A DNA stretch of 64,000 nucleotides, from contig OX387194.1 of assembly GCA_947561395.2 (NCBI GenBank), forward strand, positions 17,036,048 to 17,100,047, read 5' to 3'. The notes beneath the pieces are model-generated. The model made no database searches. It saw only the letters and a list, made by a program, of their open reading frames with translations, and had not been told where the DNA came from. Positions 34,245 through 47,110 of the stretch are shown one piece after another. A program made the translations under genes and the position numbers. Each line of letters opens with the position of its first letter. Position 1 is the first letter of the stretch. This DNA comes from Buxus sempervirens (Eukaryota > Streptophyta > Magnoliopsida > Buxales > Buxaceae).

Positions 34245-37200
34245 TGCAAAACCCCGAATTTTTAGTAATAATTTAAATTTTGATTTTTTTGGGATCATTA
34301 ACTTATTTAAGTGATGGAAAGTTCCGAAAAAGAGATTAAGTGGTTAAACTGGAATTCTCGAGTGAATCTGGGTGGAAATTATAATTATAAAATAATAATA
34401 ATAATAATAATTATTATATTTTAATTTATTGGTTTAAGGTGGAGTGTCACGAGGGTGTTTTGGGAATTTCAGAACAAATCGGTGATTATGTAAATCTAGT
34501 AAATGGTAATTAGATTATATTGTAATAATTAATAAAATAGTATAAAGTGAATTTTGGTAGAGTCAATTAAGTGTTGATGTATTTATCTAGGTGGAAAATT
34601 AATGACTCAAAGGATGGTGGGGTGAAGGTGTAGGATTTTTTCGGTGGAGCAGCGCTCCGACAGAGAGAAGGAAGGGAGTTGAAGAGTTTTGCTGAAACGT
34701 AAGAACATTACTTCAAGCGTTAGAAACTTCCGACTGTTCACTGTTGGGAGAAGAGATAATCGGCAGATTTAGATCTGGGAGGGATTTGGTATTTCAGATC
34801 ATCAGAAGTGAGAGGAGAGATTTGCTTGGAAAGGAAGAAGAAACTTTGGGTTCTGTTAGAGAGTGGGTGTTCTATTCTGTTAGAAAGTGATCGTTCAAGT
34901 TCAGATCAGAAAACGTCCACTTCTGAGGAGCTTAAACAACTGAAGATTTAAATTGGGTTATTGAGAAGAGAAGATTTGTTTTTGCAGAGGTGAGTTGAGA
35001 AGTTGAAATTCGGAAGAAGGGAGAAGCTGTTCGTCAGAGAGAGTGTGAACGTGAGGAACCTGTGTTACAACTTCTGATTTTTGGTGGAGTTGAGCTTCAA
35101 CATCAAGAGGCAAGTAGTACTTTCGATAATCGTATGTTTTCTATATATTCAAGAACATATAAAGGGTAGATTGTGTTAAGAGAAATTTCCAGGTTCCGTT
35201 TACATTATTGAGTGTTTGATTTTGATAATTGTATAATCTGGTTGGTTTGTTTTCGAAGATGGATTTAATGGGTTCTTATGATCCTATGGGTTGTACTAGA
35301 AGGTTTCTTGAGGTTGGTTTTTGATTCAGAATGGTGGAATATGACTTTGCCGCAAGTTGGAGAAATTATCGAGTTAAAGGATACCTGGTGCCAACCTAAT
35401 GGACCTGGTGCCAACCTCAAAGAGGTTAGCACCAGATTCCAATTGAACTGGCGCCAGATCACAAAATAAGGGGTGCTAACCTCTCCGGGTCAGCACCAGC
35501 CCCAAATTCTCTAATATAATGCGGCTAAATTGCCTATTAAGTATATTTTGATTTTTAGCTTCTAAAACCTGTTTAAAAGAGTTGATTCAGGTTTGTTTAA
35601 CACACCAGGGATTATAGAAACATTACAGTGAAGAAAATTATGTTTTGCATTAGAGAATAAATTAGAAATGGGAACCTATTTTGGGTGAATATTTGGGAAT
35701 ACAAGTATTGTGACTAAAGATTGCTAATAATGAAACTCTTGAGCTGTTTTTATTTTATTTTATTATCAAATGGTTGATTCTCTATTATGAATCCATAATA
35801 TGGTTTTAGATTATGATTTTAGTACAAGTCTGATTAAGTTAAATAATATCAAAAGTATGTTAAAAAAATTCAGCATCATATAATTGAACCTATATGAGCA
35901 GACTTTTGTATTTTATTTTGATGGTTCTACTTCCCTGATTTACTCAAGGTTGATTTGTGACTCAAGAGCTATTATATACAATTGGAGAATTAATCTCGGA
36001 TAAAATGATTAAGGGGTAATTGGTATTAGAATTAATTTAGTAAAGAATTAGTAAAACCTGATTTCTTGAGCTTAGAGGACGGTCTTTGGGGGAACTCTTG
36101 TACTGCTTCTTAATCTCTTTGTATTAGTTGAAAGTCTGTCATAGCCTGATTTGAACTGATTGAGTATTCTCAGTATGTGCTGTTATTATTTGGTTTAATT
36201 TTAAAATAATTTACTGGTTATGGTTTTGGGTTGTAACATGAAGCTAAAAATGATGAGATAGGAGTTGTTTTTTGTTTTGTGTTTAATTGAAATTCTAATG
36301 CTGGAATTGTTTGATGAATAATAGTTTAACCACCGAAATTCCAGAATTTAAATGATATCTATTTTATGAAATTTTATCGAAATTACGGTGCTAAGACAGA
36401 TTTGAATACTCTTAATGTTTTCCGATTGATTTATTTACTTACAGTATTCTTAATTGAAAGTTGTTCTCAGAATTGCATGTATTTTATTCTTGAAAATTGT
36501 TGCTTGAGAAAGTACTTTGGAAACTCCATGAGGGAGTAGGTTTTGGGTCCTGAGTTACCCATATTATGTTTATTCGCACTCGGTTATATGTTGTTTTGCA
36601 CATCGATATACTTCTTGGTTTGAATCGAAACTTTTGTTGCACTTGTTTGTCTTTATTTAAGCTATTTAGGGCATAGCACGTTATGGATCCATAATCTAGC
36701 TAGTAAGTGAAGTCGGTCTATTTTGTTTGGTTAAAGTCTAGCTTCCTTCATGCGTTTCCTTTATGCGGAGAGGCCTTCCATGAGGGAAGTGCTGCGAACT
36801 AAGAGAGATTTATTTTACGCGTTTCCTCCATATAAAGAGGCCTTCCATGAGGGATGTGCTGCAGCAGCTTCGTTTCCACCCCATGAGGGGGTGAGGTCTA
36901 TTATTGGCAGTAGTTACGACAGTGGTTCTCAGACTGGATTGATATCCGTTTCCACCCTTGAAGAGGGTGAGGTCTTGTGATTTCCACCAAGAGGCGATAT
37001 ATTGGAATCAGTTTTTAGAGGTATCAGATTTGGCAGAGGTTCTCGGACTGGAACTGTTTGGAGCTAGAACTTAACCTTACAAAGCGGTCAAATTTCACGA
37101 GTCCCATCTTATTATGTGATTTGATATTGTTTTGCCGGATTAGTCGGATTAATCGATTTATTTGTAGTTAGTCGTTGAGTATATTTTATTCGTGCATGTT

Positions 37201-37448
37201 TTAGAAATTAAATTAAATTAAATATGTTTGAGCATGCATTGCTACTTGCTGAGATAGTCGTATCTCATTCCTTTTGTTTTGTTTTATTTTCAGATCTCAA
37301 AGGGGACGATACAGGCGGGTTTATGATTGGTTCAGGTGAGTTGGGGAAACTGTTAGTTGACTCTGATTTTGTGATTGCCATTTCATGTTTTCCTTACTCT
37401 GATATAGCGATCCTGTGTTTAAAAGTAACCCTTGGGGAACGAGTTACA
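34245..37448 (+). mobile_element. Solo LTR (or LTR-like element), 3.2 kb
   Basis: Starts TGCAAAACCCCG, ends GAGTTACA, and is flanked by ACCAA at 34240-34244 and 37449-37453. The TGTAAC..GTTACA-like ends and a homologous minus-strand copy at 53727-56842 mark it as an LTR of a repetitive family. It holds no protein domain. Inside are palindromic GGTGCCAACCTC/GAGGTTAGCACC repeats at about 35385-35510 and CCATGAGGG-type repeats at about 36735-36980. Its last kilobase (GCTGAGATAGTCGTATCTCA, then a TTTTCAG acceptor-like site) matches the other copy best. Calling it solo rests on the absence of a partner LTR. Confidence 0.75.
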
Positions 37449-37453
37449 ACCAA

Positions 37454-39193
37454 TATGCCACTCCCCTTGAAAAAGAGGTCTCTTATGGGATAGATATCTT
37501 TTCAAAAAAAAAAGAAAAAAAAATAAGAAAACCATAAGAAATCAAAAGAGCAAGGTCTCAGTTGGGACAAAAACATATCCTCTTTCATTGGGGTCTCAAA
37601 GTCTATCTAGCACAAATATTGACCGTTAATGTGTGAAACTTGGAAAAATTATAGGAATGCAAGATATTGGACTTTCATGATCAGAATTTTGGATTTTTAC
37701 AATGCTTTATTGGACCAAAATTTATACACTTTTTAATTTGAAAATATCTGGGCATAGGAACCTTGACAAGGTGGTTACCTAACTCTATTCCGCCAGTTTC
37801 CCTATTTTCATTTATTTTTTTCCTGGAGTGTTTTAGGATATTTAATCAATTCAAATACAATACTTCTATGTTCTTCTGGAGGATTTGAAGTAATCCATAT
37901 GTTATGGAGACCTAGATCTTAGGGAGGATGATTGAGTAAAATAGAATCTAAGATGAAGACAATAAGAACTTAATTATCTGAAGGAACTTATTAGGCATAA
38001 AATAAGAGACTTGAGACTAAAAGATGATATAATCCAGTATTAGTGAGCATATTATCAGAATGAATCTCACCCGAAGATTTGATTCTTCGACAAAATCGAA
38101 AGAATCAATGGTGGCATCATTTTTTTCTATATATCTCACTTTCTTAGTCTTTCACCACTGCCTAATTTCCATGTCTTACACACCCACTTCCCTTTTTTTA
38201 AACAAGCAACACTGGGGGAATGACTGCATTATTACATTTTTGGGTCTATACTATATCAGTCTCTGTCTTATCTGATTACAACTCGGCATACATGTAATCC
38301 TTTTGCCACATGTACCATAAGCTTGTATGGCAACCACAAATTCAAATATATTGATTTTTCACTTGAGGTTGGGCATTTTTAAAATATTGACTTGCCAAAA
38401 ATGATCACATGCTAATCTGGGTAATAGTCACGGCAATAAATATGAATGGTGATATAACTTCTGATGGCATTGAAGTTTGTTGTTCAGGTTATATTTTATT
38501 TATATTGAAATTTTAGTTGGAGCAGGAATTTGATCACAAGCAATGAGAATTGCATGCTTGTTTTTTTTTCTTTTGTATCAAATGGCATTGCATGCAAGGA
38601 GTTACATTTCTGATTTCACCAGCATATCATCGGCAACATCCATTTAGGGGAAAATTCCCTAGAGTTCCCCAATGAGAAGAAATGGGGGAAATATGTGGTT
38701 CTCTTTTCTTTTCCTTTTTTCTCTGTGTTTAATTCATGTATAATGTATATATGGGTGTGAAAAAATTCGAAACATAGAAATGTATGTATAAGTCATTTCA
38801 TGAATATTGCATACAAAAAAACAAGGGAAATGAAATGATACTAATCAAGTCAACACTTACAAATCAGTTAAAGATGCAAACGTTGGAGAGGAAGGAGATA
38901 AACCAAGAAAAATGCAAACGTTGTTTCTCGTTCGTTGGAGAGAAAGGAGGTAAACCAAGAAGTTTGGTGCCCTTCGTTCGTTGGAGAGGAATGAGATAAA
39001 CCAAGAAGGTTGCAAATGTTGAAGAGGAAGGTGGTTTTGTATACGTTGAAGGATTTTTTGAAAATCCTCTGCCTCTCGCGCTCATCGGAACAGGTATTTG
39101 GGCGTTCGTTGACTTCGTTCGAATAGGTAGAGGAATGCTCACGGGCGAACCACGGTCTATTGCCTCTTTGTTCTAGTGGTTGAGACGGTCCAA
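37454..39193. other. Right interior of the MULE, with small tandem repeats
   Basis: No gene. At about 38875-39020 three copies of a CGTTGGAGAGGAAGGAGATA / AACCAAGAA-type unit occur (50-65 bp apart). GGATTTTTTGAAAATCC at 39049-39065 is an imperfect palindrome close to the TIR. Confidence 0.5.
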
Positions 39194-39365
39194 AACCATT
39201 CGGCCGAAAACGAAGACTAACGGCTCACGGCCGAAAGCCAAAACTAACGGGCTAGCGTCGTTAGTTGCCGTTCATCGCATTCGATTCAAAAGGTTGGACA
39301 CGCATCGCGCTATCGTCGTTCGAATGACCATTCGAACGACGATTCAAAAGAGAGGATGCGGGCTG
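39194..39365 (-). repeat. Right terminal inverted repeat (172 bp)
   Basis: Inverted match of 5398-5569, including the 12-bp internal stem, and ends GCGGGCTG. Followed by the target duplication ATCTAAGG at 39366-39373. Confidence 0.9.
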
Positions 39366-39373
39366 ATCTAAGG

Positions 39374-42243
39374 AAGAAATATTAGTCAAATGAGAAAACA
39401 AAATAAAGAAGGAGAAACCACACAAATAAGTAAAAGAATAGGCAAGGGTACTGTAATTTTATTAAACTAGTAGAGATTCTAGAGAAGAAGAAATACAAGA
39501 AAAGTGATCCACCTTCAGGAAGTGTGTACTTGGAGCAGCAAAGGATAGTAGTAAGTTAGTATATCCCACCACTGCTCCAAAAATAAAGATCAATACACAG
39601 CCCAAAACTCCTGTAAAATTGAACAGCAAAGAATAGGAGCCTAAGAACCATTCTTTGCATATGTAACACACTAATCTTCACATCATTGAATGATGGGGAT
39701 GAACTTGGATGCAAGAGCCCGACCATCCTAACAAAAAGGAAGAACTGACAATGAAGAATAGACTAATAGCAAGAACCCCAGTTAACAGAATTCACACTGA
39801 GATGGTGTCTAATACAGGCTCCTTGCTAGGCTCCTATCAAATGCCTTAGATTTCAAGTTTTTTAAACTTTTCTAGCACAGGTTACTTTCCATAGATCCCT
39901 TAATGCCAATTACTAATATAATTACTGGGAAAAGAGCATTAACATACCATATTCTGAATCTTAGGTCCACTAAAGGAGAAGGTGTGAGGTTGCAGGCCTC
40001 TGGGAGTGATTGGGTATAAGAAAATTGTAATCATCCATCTGATTTGGTTGGCCATTGTTTATCTTCTTCTTCAGAGACAGCTTTTCTTGTTCAAGCTTCC
40101 GAAAATACTCAGAATTCAGAAAGATTATGACTCCCCACACAACCCTAGAAAGCCAATCGCAATCACCTAACCCATTATAAGATCAGAAAAAGCAAATCAA
40201 CTTAATTCCAGGAAGCATTAGCGCTTGAAATGCATAATGATAAAGTAATCCTGCATATATCGTTTCAGTTCCCAGGGAGTAGACAGACTACCGCATGTAT
40301 CTCAGTGATATCAAAAGAGTCCCTTTTTTTATGCCAATGTTTAGACATTCAGATTATAGTATGCAGTCCCGAGAAGTCAAAGGGCTCAAATCTTAGAATA
40401 GTTCTGGCAAGGCAAGCCATTATAGGAAATGAAAATGAAAAAAATGCTAGGCTAATTTTTGTTTTTCCTTTTTTTAAGGTTTTGACAAGAAAAACTTCGG
40501 GAAAAACATTATGGAAACACCAAAAAAAAAAGCCTGTTATTTGTTTAAATTCACAGGTACCAATCAATCCATAGAGATGCTTCCCTCAGTTTTCTAGACA
40601 AATTTTTATTTAAAGCCAACAAGATAAATTATCAAAGAAAATCAAGAAAGAAAGTATAAATTCCCCATTGGAGCCTGAAGCCCCATTTCATCTCCACCTA
40701 CTATTAACAGAAAAATAAAATATATGAAGTTCCATTGCATCTCCACCTACTACTAACAGAAAAATAAAATAAAATAATACTCCTATAGATCTTCATCCAA
40801 GGAAGTCAATTTGCTGCACCATTACAGGAAATGATTCTCAAATCCCAAGTCAATTTAATATTAAGCTGGCTTACACATTGACACAAATTTATCAAACAGA
40901 AACATAACTAACCAAAAGACCCAGAACACTGCATTCTTGAAAATCTAAAGAGGGATGGGATACCTATAAGACTACATCCATCAAATATAAAATTTTCACA
41001 GATAAGAACAGAAATCAAATGAAACCATCCTAATTAAACAACATGACCTACAACAGAGGACTTAGCTTCAAATCTATTCCTCCAGTTGTCAAGAATTCTC
41101 ATCACATTCTTAGCAAGGTCATCGAGTAAATCAAAGATGTCCTCTTGGCTTTTGCTTATCTTGGCCAAAGCTCACTCACAATAACATGATAAGAAATAGA
41201 AATTTACTTTATGAAATGGTATAAATAAAATCTAACAATAAAGTGACTAAGTACATAACATTGTTAATGAAGAATTCCATCAAGAACTCTACCATAAGCA
41301 TAGAATCTTACTTTAGGTACAACTTCTCATAAGTGACCAAAGGTAAAACTCCCTTTCTAATTGGTATTGAGAAGCAATCAATTCTTATATTTGGATTTCC
41401 ATTTCTCACAAGAATTATAAATCATGTAAGAAAAAAAGAAAAAAAAAAAAGGGAAAAGATACCAAATTTCCATGATCACTAAGGATTACATTTCATATTT
41501 AAAAGACTGTTTATGACAATTTTCATTTAAGTTTATTAAAATTTGTGCCAAAAAAATAAAAATTATATACTTATTATTTCAACTTGTTCCATGTATATAT
41601 ATTTGCATATTTGTGGATTTGCATCAAACACCAATTAGACTTTTGATTTAAGTAAGACAAAAAATAGGAAACCCCTCATAGATCACATACCTAAAGACAT
41701 TTTTCTTCATCAAATGGTTAAATACACTTGATAGGATCCATGAAATCGTAGACCTGTTTCTTAAAATAGAAAGCCATGTAGTTAAATACAACACTCAAAC
41801 ACAAATTGTGACACAATAGCCTACATATTACCAAAACGGCTTGATTTGGGAATTGGTTACTCTATAAAATATCTGTAATAGGATGACTAATGTAAAATTG
41901 GGTTAGGTTCAACCTGTGACTACTACTTCCAAACCAACTGATGGCATGCACATTGACATTGGCTGATATAGATAAATGCAAGATAGTTTAGTTAAGTCAT
42001 AAAACAAACCATTTGGACAAATATGGGAAACATGTCCTGATTCACAGAATTATCCAAATACCTTGACACCAGTGGTACAACAAAAAGGAAATAATGGATA
42101 CAAGTCCTAGCATTTGACTGAGAATCTTGTCAATGCTCATGAAAAGAAGCCTCAAAATGAAAAACAATCTTTAGATTCTAGTTTTCATTTAACAAAATAT
42201 GATCAAGCCCAGAAAATTTTAAGAAACTTGCACCTTATAAATT
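39374..42243. other. Duplicated host flank, no gene seen
   Basis: About 39590-40600 is similar to 51230-52150; both share, for example, GATGGTGTCTAATACAGGCT. No convincing coding sequence. The flank ends where the copia element begins. Confidence 0.55.
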
Positions 42244-42498
42244 TGATGGAAGAACAAAAGATGAACAGGGGGAGCACTTCTCTCCTTCTCTCTGTGTTCT
42301 ATTAAAATAAAAATATTGTTGCTACCATATCCAAGTAATTCCCTTGGTACATAACAGAGCATTACAAAGGAATTCCAAGCATTACTCCTAGGTAAACATC
42401 AATCCTAGGAACTCTAACAAAAGAGAGCAAAAGCAATAAATGGCAGTTTCTTGAAAAACAGCAGCATTTATAATTCTGGAAACACAGCAACTTTAATA
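42244..42498 (-). repeat. Copia 3' LTR
   Basis: 255 bp, in minus sense from TATTAAAGTTGC to TTCTTCCATCA. It is preceded in minus sense by the purine tract ATCAAGGAGGAG. The start is TA rather than the usual TG. Confidence 0.88.
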
Positions 42499-45400
42499 CT
42501 CCTCCTTGATGTGTTTTCCAGTAACTCCAAGCATTCTTCTAAGAAACTGGAATCTGTCCCTTGATAAAGCTTTTGTGAAAATATCAGCCAATTGCTCCTC
42601 CGTTCTACAATACTTGAGCTAAATCTCTCCACTTGCTTCAACCTCACGCAAGTAGTGAAACTTGATTGAGATATGCTTTGTCCTGCTGTGGAAAACAGGA
42701 TTTTTACCCATTGCAATTGCTGATTTGCTATCACAGTATAGCTCCACTGATTTTTGATTCTTTTCTCCCATTTCTTGCACAATTCTTTGCAACCATATTG
42801 CTTGATTTGCAGCCAATGCAGCTGCAACATATTCTGCTTCAGCTGTTGATTGTGCCACACTCCCTTGCTTCTTTGACCCCCAAGAGATTATTCCCGATCC
42901 AAGATTGAAACAGAAACTAGAAGTACTTCTCATATCATCCAATGAACCAGCAAAATCACTGTCAGTAAAACCAATTAACTTAGCATCAGCACATGATTTG
43001 TACCAAATACCAAAATCAATTGTTCCCTGCAAGTATCTTAGAACTCTCTTTGCAGTTCCAAAATGAACTTGACTAGGATCTTGCATAAATCTTGACAACA
43101 AACTTGTGACAAACATTATGTCAGGTCTAGTGGCAGTTAAGTAAAGTAAACTACCAACCAAACTTCTGTAAATACCAGCATCAGCTTTCTTAGATCCATC
43201 TTCCTTTTTCAGCTTCTCATTTGGAATTAATGGAGTTGCAACTGTCTTGCATCCAAGCATGTTGAACTTTGATAGTATATCTTCTATGTACTTCTTTTGA
43301 GAAATGAAAATGCCTTCCTTCTCTTAACTGACTTCCATTCCCAGAAAATAATGCATGAGTCCCAAGTCACTCATTTCAAAGGAACTCATCATGTCTTGCT
43401 TGAAGCTTCTAATCATACCAAAATTGTTTCCTGTAAAAATGAGATCATCCACGTACAAGGATACAATAAGAATGTCAGCATTTCCTTGAGTTTTTAAGTA
43501 AAGTGTAGGCTCACTCTTGCTCCTCCTGAATCCTTGGTCTATAAAGTAGCCATCAATCTTGCCATACCAAGCTCTTGAAGCTTGTTTCAGTCCATATAAA
43601 GCTTTCTTCAATTTGAACACCTTTCCTTCTTCTGTAGAGAACCCCTCAGGTAAATCAATATAGACCTCTTCTTTAAGTTCTCCGTTGAGAAATGCTGACT
43701 TGACGTCAAGTTGGTGGCTTTTCCAACCTTTCTGAGCTGCAAGTGCAACAAGAGTTCGAATGGTGTCTAGCCGAGCAACTGGAGCAAATGTTTCGTTGTA
43801 ATCCACTCCATATTGTTGTGCATAACCCTTGATGACCAGCCTTGCCTTATGCTTCTTAACTGTCTTGTCTGGATTAAGCTTCTTTTTGTATATCCATTTC
43901 ACTCCAATTACATCTTTGTTACTAGGACGATCAACCAACTCCCAAGTATCATTTTTTTGAATCATCTTTATCTCCTCCTCCATGGCTTTAACCCACACAG
44001 TCTCCTTAGATGCTTCTGCAAAAGAGTTAGGCTCAATAGAAGAGAAATTACAACTTGCATAAATTTCACTCAAAGGCCTTTTTCTTCTAGGTGAAGATTC
44101 TAGTGAGGATACAACATCTTCATCTTCATCTTCTTCTTCTGATACTTCTAAAGTTGCTCCTTCACTTTGAGTATCTTGTTCAACACATGCTTCTGGAATT
44201 AAAATGCTCGGCCTTGTAACCTGCTTTTCCTTCCAATCCCAAATTCCTTGCTCATCAAATACTACATCTCTACTTGTTATAAGCTTCTCTGTTACAAGAT
44301 TGTAAATCCTGTAACCTTTGGAAAGAGTGCTATAACCCAGAAAAATCCCTTTTTCAGCTTTCTCCTCCAGCTTGGTTCATTTTTGAGATGGTACATGAGT
44401 ATAGCACACACAGCCAAATACTTTCAAATGATCTGCAGTAGGCTGTCTTCCACTCCATGCTTCAATTGGTGTTCGATCTGGAACAGCTTTGGTGGGGCAC
44501 CGATTTAGCAAATAGACAGCAGTGTTTACTGCCTCTGCCTAGAACATTTTTGGCAAGTTTCTCCCATACATCATTGACCTTGCCATCTCCATAACAGTTC
44601 TATTCTTCCTCTCTGAGACTCCATTCTGTTGTGGGGTATAAGCAACAGTCAACTGATGCTCAACTCCTTCTTCTTCACAAAATTTATCAAACTGAGATGA
44701 GTTGTACTCAGTTCCTCTATCACTTCTGAGAGCTTTTAGCTTATGGCCACACTGATTTTCAGCAAGAGTCTTAAATTTCTTGAAGATGCTAAAGACTTCA
44801 GATTTTTCTTTCAAGAAATAAACCCAATTCATTCGTGTAAAATCATCAATAAACAACATGAAATACCTATTTCCAGATTGAGAAAGAGTCCTCATGGGCC
44901 CACACACATCAGTATGCACAAGCTCAAGAGGTTCAGTAGCTCTCCATGAACCATCAGAAGGAAATGATAGCCTATGTTGTTTTCCAAGCATACAACCTTC
45001 ACAAACAGAATTTTTATCTCCTACAAGAGGTAGGTTTCTAATCATACCTTTCTGATGTAGAAGCCTTAAGGCATTGTAGTTATAATGCCCAAATCTTTGA
45101 TGCCAAAGAGTTGAATCATCAACCATAGCAGTCATTGCCTTAGGACAGCTCCAATGAATTGGGAAATTCCTGCCACTTCCCATATTGACAACAGCAATCT
45201 CTACTCCATTTTTCTTATCAAAAATTCTGCATAAGTCATCTTCAAAATACAAGGAGTATCCATTCTCCATCATCTATCCCATGCTCAACAAATTTTGTTC
45301 CAAAGAAGGAACCAGCAGCACATCCTTGATGAGCCTTGTTCCTTTCTTTGTTTGAATAGCCACAGTGCCTCTGCCTCTTGACTCCACCACTTCTCCATTT

Positions 45401-46464
45401 CACATCCTGACCTTAGACTTAATGGAAGGATCAAGCATAGTGAAGCTGGATTTGTCATATGCCATATGATTGCTGCACCCACTATCAATAAACCAGGTGT
45501 CATTGACATCTTTCATAGCAACTTGGCAAGCAAAGAATAGCTGCTCCGAGTCTTCTTCAGAATAGTTGGCATGGTGTTCTTTTTCTTTAAATCTACAATC
45601 TTTTTCTTTGTGTCCAAACTTCTTGCAGATTGTGCACCGGGGTTTCCCTTTGTGCCAGCAATCTTTCTCAAGATGATTAGTCTTCTTACAGATACCACAA
45701 GGTGGAAAAGTACCTAATGAAGTACCTTGTTTTTCCTTTCCTTTGTTGCTGATATTCTTCTATGAAGAATCTCCTTTGGTGTAAACCTTCTTCGTCTTTT
45801 GATATCCAGATTTCTGATTTTTTATATTGACTTTCGATTGGAAAGCATTTTCCAGTGAATCTCCATTTCTTCTACTCAATCTTTGCTCTTGTGCTTGTAG
45901 TGAACCCATCAATTCTGTTACTGTTAGAGTTGACAAGTCTTTTGATTCCTCTATAGCAGCAACAACATGATCATATTTTTCTGTGAGAATAATTAAGAAT
46001 TTCTGAGCAACTCTTTGCTCTGAGATGTCTTCTCCATAAGCCCTCATCTGATTTACAACCTCAATAACTCTGGTGCTATAATCCTTAACATTCTCAGAGT
46101 CCTTCATCTTGAGATTCTCCATTTCTCTTCTCAAGTTCTGAAGTTTGATGGTCTTCAACTTTGAGTTTCCTTGAAATTCTTCCTGTAGAATATCCCATGC
46201 CTTCTTGGATGTTTCAGCTCTCATAAGCCTAGGAAAAATAGCATCACTCACTGCTTGTTGAATTACGAAAAGAGCCTTAGCATCCTTCTGTTCTTGCTTC
46301 TTTTTTTCAGTTATATCAACAGCATCTTCTGCAATTGTTGGTACTCCATTTTCTACCACATCCCATAGATCTTGTGATAGAAAAAATGTCTTCATCTTGA
46401 TGCTCCAGTAATCATAGTTGTCTCCTCTGAAAACTGGAACTGCAGTTGATTGAACAGCAGCCAT
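42493..46464 (-). pseudogene. Copia gag-pol polyprotein, one frame with seven stops
   Basis: From ATG at 46464 to TAA at 42495-42493 the frame spans 1,324 codons without any frameshift. Domains in order: copia gag (VFRGDNYDYWSIKMKTFF); CCHC zinc knuckles near 45700-45610; protease IDSGCSNHM; gag-pre-integrase LWHQRFGHYN; integrase (CGPM, DDFTRMNW, SDRGTEY, TPQQNGVSERKNR); reverse transcriptase (KWIYKKKLN, QLDVKSAFLNG, LYVDDL); RNase H (GFTDSDFAGS, STAEAEYVA, YCDSKSA). In-frame stops lie at 45760-45762, 45400-45402, 45274-45276, 44539-44541, 44377-44379, 43324-43326 and 42619-42621. Several look like CAG/CAA to TAG/TAA or TGG to TAG. It cannot make a full polyprotein now. Confidence 0.92.
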
Positions 46465-46488
46465 TGTTGACCCTTTGCAAATCGACCA

Positions 46489-46500
46489 GCTCCGATACCA
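46489..46500 (-). other. Copia primer-binding site
   Basis: In minus sense TGGTATCGGAGC, one base after the LTR end; one mismatch from the usual initiator tRNA-Met complement TGGTATCAGAGC. Confidence 0.85.
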
Positions 46501-46501
46501 C

Positions 46502-46756
46502 TGATGGAAGAACAAAAGATGAACAGGGGGAGCACTTCTCTCCTTCTCTCTGTGTTCTATTAAAATAAAAATATTGTTGCTACCATATCCAAGTAATTCC
46601 CTTGGTATATAACAGAGCATTACAAAGGAATTCCAAGCATCACTCCTAGGTAAACATCAATCCTAGGAACTCTAACAAAAGAGAGCAAAAGCAATAAATG
46701 GCAATTTCTGGAAAAACAGCAGCATTTATAATTCTGGAAACACAGCAACTTTAATA
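46502..46756 (-). repeat. Copia 5' LTR
   Basis: 255 bp, the near-identical partner of 42244-42498. In minus sense it ends CATCA directly before the primer site. Confidence 0.88.
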
Positions 46757-47110
46757 AAAGCTCAAATATGTGTGTGTGTGTGTACTTTTTTTTTTTCCAA
46801 TTTTCTCCGCAAATTAATAAGAGGTTTTTATGAATATGAGAAACCAGAATGTATACACCAAGTCACCAGAATTACAAAATAAACACTCACCTAAACAAAT
46901 GAGGTGAAAGACCATAATTCCTTACAATATACAAACACCTGATAGGAACACCTCATTCTCTCATCTTAATTAGCACATGAGATCGAGAATGACTAAAAGC
47001 CAAGAGACCTAGATAAGCCAACCTTTAATAGCAGTCCAGTGAGTTGAGCTAGCCAGGAAACAACTAGTGGCAAATCTCCCTCCATAGTGGGGTGAAATTC
47101 AAGAGAAATC
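46757..47110. other. Spacer between copia element and DUF247 gene
   Basis: A short TG dinucleotide run at about 46769-46782 and AT-rich sequence. It probably contains the DUF247 3' UTR. Confidence 0.4.

Larger units (their letters stand above)
5398..39365. mobile_element. Giant TIR DNA transposon, probably a MULE carrying a Ulp1-like gene
   Basis: The ends are inverted repeats of about 172 bp, starting CAGCCCGCATCC on the left and ending GGATGCGGGCTG on the right, with the same 8 bp ATCTAAGG on both sides. Inside are a FAR1/MULE-type transposase, a putative plant transposon protein gene and a Ulp1-like protease gene. MULEs with Ulp1-like genes (Kaonashi-type) are known in plants. Total span is 33,968 bp, of which about 16.5 kb is two nested LTR insertions. 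Long TIRs and transposase type favour Mutator; the 8-bp duplication would also fit hAT. Paralogous flank at 52411-52421 appears to be the empty site. Both transposase and protease genes are broken. Confidence 0.85.
42244..46756 (-). mobile_element. Ty1/copia retrotransposon, full length, 4.5 kb
   Basis: 255-bp LTRs at both ends, a Met-initiator primer site, and a single long gag-pol frame in minus sense with integrase before RT, which defines Ty1/copia. The LTRs differ at about four positions by eye (about 1.6%). The flanks (TAATT left, AAAGC right) do not match, so no target duplication is recognised. Confidence 0.93.

Noticed and set aside
42239-42243. Target duplication of the copia element
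   Set aside because: Left TAATT and right AAAGC do not match under any boundary I tried.
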